From contig JACKPK010000001.1 in the NCBI GenBank assembly GCA_024233595.1, forward strand, positions 1 through 64,000: a DNA stretch of 64,000 bases, written 5' to 3'. Positions 62,747 through 64,000 of this stretch are shown in pieces. Source of the DNA: Deltaproteobacteria bacterium. Lineage in GTDB: Bacteria > UBA10199 > JADGCS01. The position numbers were made by a program, and so were the translations under genes. Numbering within the stretch: the first letter of the stretch is position 1; each line of letters begins with the position of its first letter. Under the pieces are notes generated by a model. The model saw only the letters and a list, made by a program, of their open reading frames with translations, searched no databases and was not told the DNA's origin.

Positions 62747-64000
62747 ATGAAAGTACTCATCTCTGACAAACTCTCGGAAACCGGGGTCAAAATTTTTCAA
62801 GACGCTCCCGGAATCGAAGTGATTTTTGAACCCGGCTTGGGCAAAGACAGCGACAAACTCAAAAAAGTCATTGCCGATGTAGACGCCATTGCGATTCGTT
62901 CTGGCACCAATATCGATGCCGACATTCTGGCAGCCGCCAAAAACTTAAAAGTCATTGGCCGTGCCGGCATCGGTGTCGACAACGTCGATATCCCCGAGGC
63001 CAGCAAACGCGGCATCATTGTCATGAACACGCCAACAGGCAACACCATCACCACGGCTGAACACGCCATTGCCATGATGTGCGCTCTCACGCGGAGCATC
63101 CCACAGGCCACGGCCTCTATGAAAGACGGCAAGTGGGAAAAAAGTAAATTCATGGGAGCAGAACTCACTGATAAAAATCTAGGTGTGGTTGGTTGCGGCA
63201 ACATCGGTAAAATTGTGGCGAGTCGTGCTCAAGGTCTTAAAATGAATGTCTTGGGTTTTGATCCTTTCCTTTCAGAAGAACTCGCTGAAGAACTAGGCAT
63301 TACCAAAGTCACGCTTTTAGAACTTTTTCAAAAATCTGATTACATCACCGTGCACACACCGCTAAACGAAAAAACCAAACACCTGATCAACACCGAAGCC
63401 TTTAAAGAAATGAAAAAAGGCGTGTACATCATCAACTGCGCACGCGGTGGCATTGTGGACGAGCAAGCCTTGGCGCAAGCTATTGATCAAGGCATTGTGG
63501 CTGGTGCCGCTTTGGATGTCTTTGAAGAAGAGCCCCCTGCTGCCGATCACCCTTTGCTCAAAAGTGATCGTGTGATTTGCACCCCGCATTTAGGCGCCTC
63601 CACAGAAGAAGCGCAAGAGAACGTGGCTATCGATGTCGCCAATCAGATTGTCGACTTTTTGGTGAACGGCAATGTCAAAAACGCGCTGAATGCCGCCAGT
63701 GCCAGTGGCAAAGAATTGCAACGCTTGGGGCCTTATTTAAATTTAGGTCAAAAAATCGGACAGTTTCACGGACAGCTTTGTGAAGAATCACCAAAAGAAA
63801 TCAATGTGACTTATTTTGGCGATATTGCTGGTGAGCGCACCGCTCCTGTGACCACAGCCATTTTACAAGGCATTTTGCAGCCCATGCTTTCTGATGTTGC
63901 CATCAACAATGTCAACGCGCCTTATTTGGCAAAAGAGCGTGGCATCACCGTTAAAGAAACAAAGAACAACAGTCATTCAGACTACACCAGTTTGATTTCG
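62747..64000 (+). CDS. serA: D-3-phosphoglycerate dehydrogenase (runs off the right edge)
   Basis: Open from ATG 62747 (MKVLISDKLSETGVKIFQDA), with TAAGGA 9 bases upstream, to the window end with no stop: 418 residues visible of an expected ~525-530. LKVIGRAGIGVDNVDIPEA, LGVVGCGNIGKIVASRAQGL (NAD fold), INCARGGIVDEQALAQAI (Arg), ALDVFEEEPP (Glu) and VICTPHLGASTEEAQ (His) form the complete catalytic set. After about residue 300 it enters the intervening ASB-type domain (LGQKIGQFHGQL...NVTYFGDIAGERTAPVTTAI), so this is the long form, with the ACT domain beyond the edge. First step of serine synthesis; probably cotranscribed with the aminotransferase gene. Confidence 0.95.
   Translation, partial: MKVLISDKLSETGVKIFQDAPGIEVIFEPGLGKDSDKLKKVIADVDAIAIRSGTNIDADILAAAKNLKVIGRAGIGVDNVDIPEASKRGIIVMNTPTGNTITTAEHAIAMMCALTRSIPQATASMKDGKWEKSKFMGAELTDKNLGVVGCGNIGKIVASRAQGLKMNVLGFDPFLSEELAEELGITKVTLLELFQKSDYITVHTPLNEKTKHLINTEAFKEMKKGVYIINCARGGIVDEQALAQAIDQGIVAGAALDVFEEEPPAADHPLLKSDRVICTPHLGASTEEAQENVAIDVANQIVDFLVNGNVKNALNAASASGKELQRLGPYLNLGQKIGQFHGQLCEESPKEINVTYFGDIAGERTAPVTTAILQGILQPMLSDVAINNVNAPYLAKERGITVKETKNNSHSDYTSLIS

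Noticed and set aside
1..64000. tRNA or rRNA genes
   Set aside because: No convincing acceptor/T-loop (GGTTCGAATCC-type) or rRNA sequence was seen on reading; a covariance-model scan would be decisive.

Overview
The window looks like a chromosomal segment of an uncultured Gram-negative bacterium of the broad former-Deltaproteobacteria type (Myxococcota, Bdellovibrionota, Desulfobacterota or a related candidate lineage). The support is indirect: lipoprotein signal peptides, beta-barrel-like proteins, squalene-hopene cyclase, LL-diaminopimelate aminotransferase (DapL), a sigma-54 activator, proteins rich in MopE-like and thrombospondin-type-3-like acidic repeats, and a C-terminal GCGC-plus-membrane-segment tail resembling the MYXO-CTERM sorting signal. 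No rRNA or tRNA gene was recognised, so the phylum is an inference. No prophage, transposase or CRISPR array was seen.

Layout. 1-10 kb: the end of dapL, a PIN/UPF0175 toxin-antitoxin pair, hopanoid cyclase between two unknown proteins, and two secreted lipoproteins around a TPR protein. 10-14 kb: der, trpF, trpC and a frame-broken trpD. 14-18 kb: a large M49-like metallopeptidase and an alpha/beta hydrolase. 18-24 kb: hbd, a frame-broken marC, glpD, a tandem array of about 12 palindromic repeats carrying a small GIY-YIG nuclease gene, and an acyl-CoA dehydrogenase. 24-29 kb: birA, coaX, a DUF559 nuclease gene bounded by inverted repeats, ald, an MBL-fold hydrolase and uppP. 29-33 kb: a good sigma-54 promoter match ahead of a 43-residue secreted-peptide gene, followed by a TPR/GAF/AAA+/Fis sigma-54 activator split by a frameshift. 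33-52 kb: an accessory surface block (beta-helix plus calcium-type repeats, MopE-repeat protein, lipoprotein, barrel-like proteins without signal peptides, and two unknown proteins of almost 900 residues). 52-64 kb: ChaN-like protein, UDP-glucose dehydrogenase, a HepT/MntA toxin-antitoxin pair, a HAD-Nudix fusion, a queD-folE-queE-folB pterin/deazapurine cluster, a cation:proton antiporter, a class V aminotransferase and serA running off the right edge.

How the parts fit. Housekeeping metabolism (tryptophan, lysine, serine, folate/queuosine, biotin, CoA, cell-wall lipid carrier) is interleaved with accessory material. Three themes stand out. First, small nuclease genes (GIY-YIG, DUF559) sit inside palindromic repeat structures, suggesting repeat families linked to nucleases rather than to a transposase. 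Second, a predicted sigma-54-controlled secreted peptide lies next to a sigma-54 activator. Third, several genes (trpD, marC, glpD, the TPR/activator gene and a barrel gene) carry multiple single-base offsets that can be repaired by eye. In trpD, marC and glpD most of these look like missing bases, so they are either decaying genes or uncorrected sequencing deletions, and this should be settled before any is called a true pseudogene.
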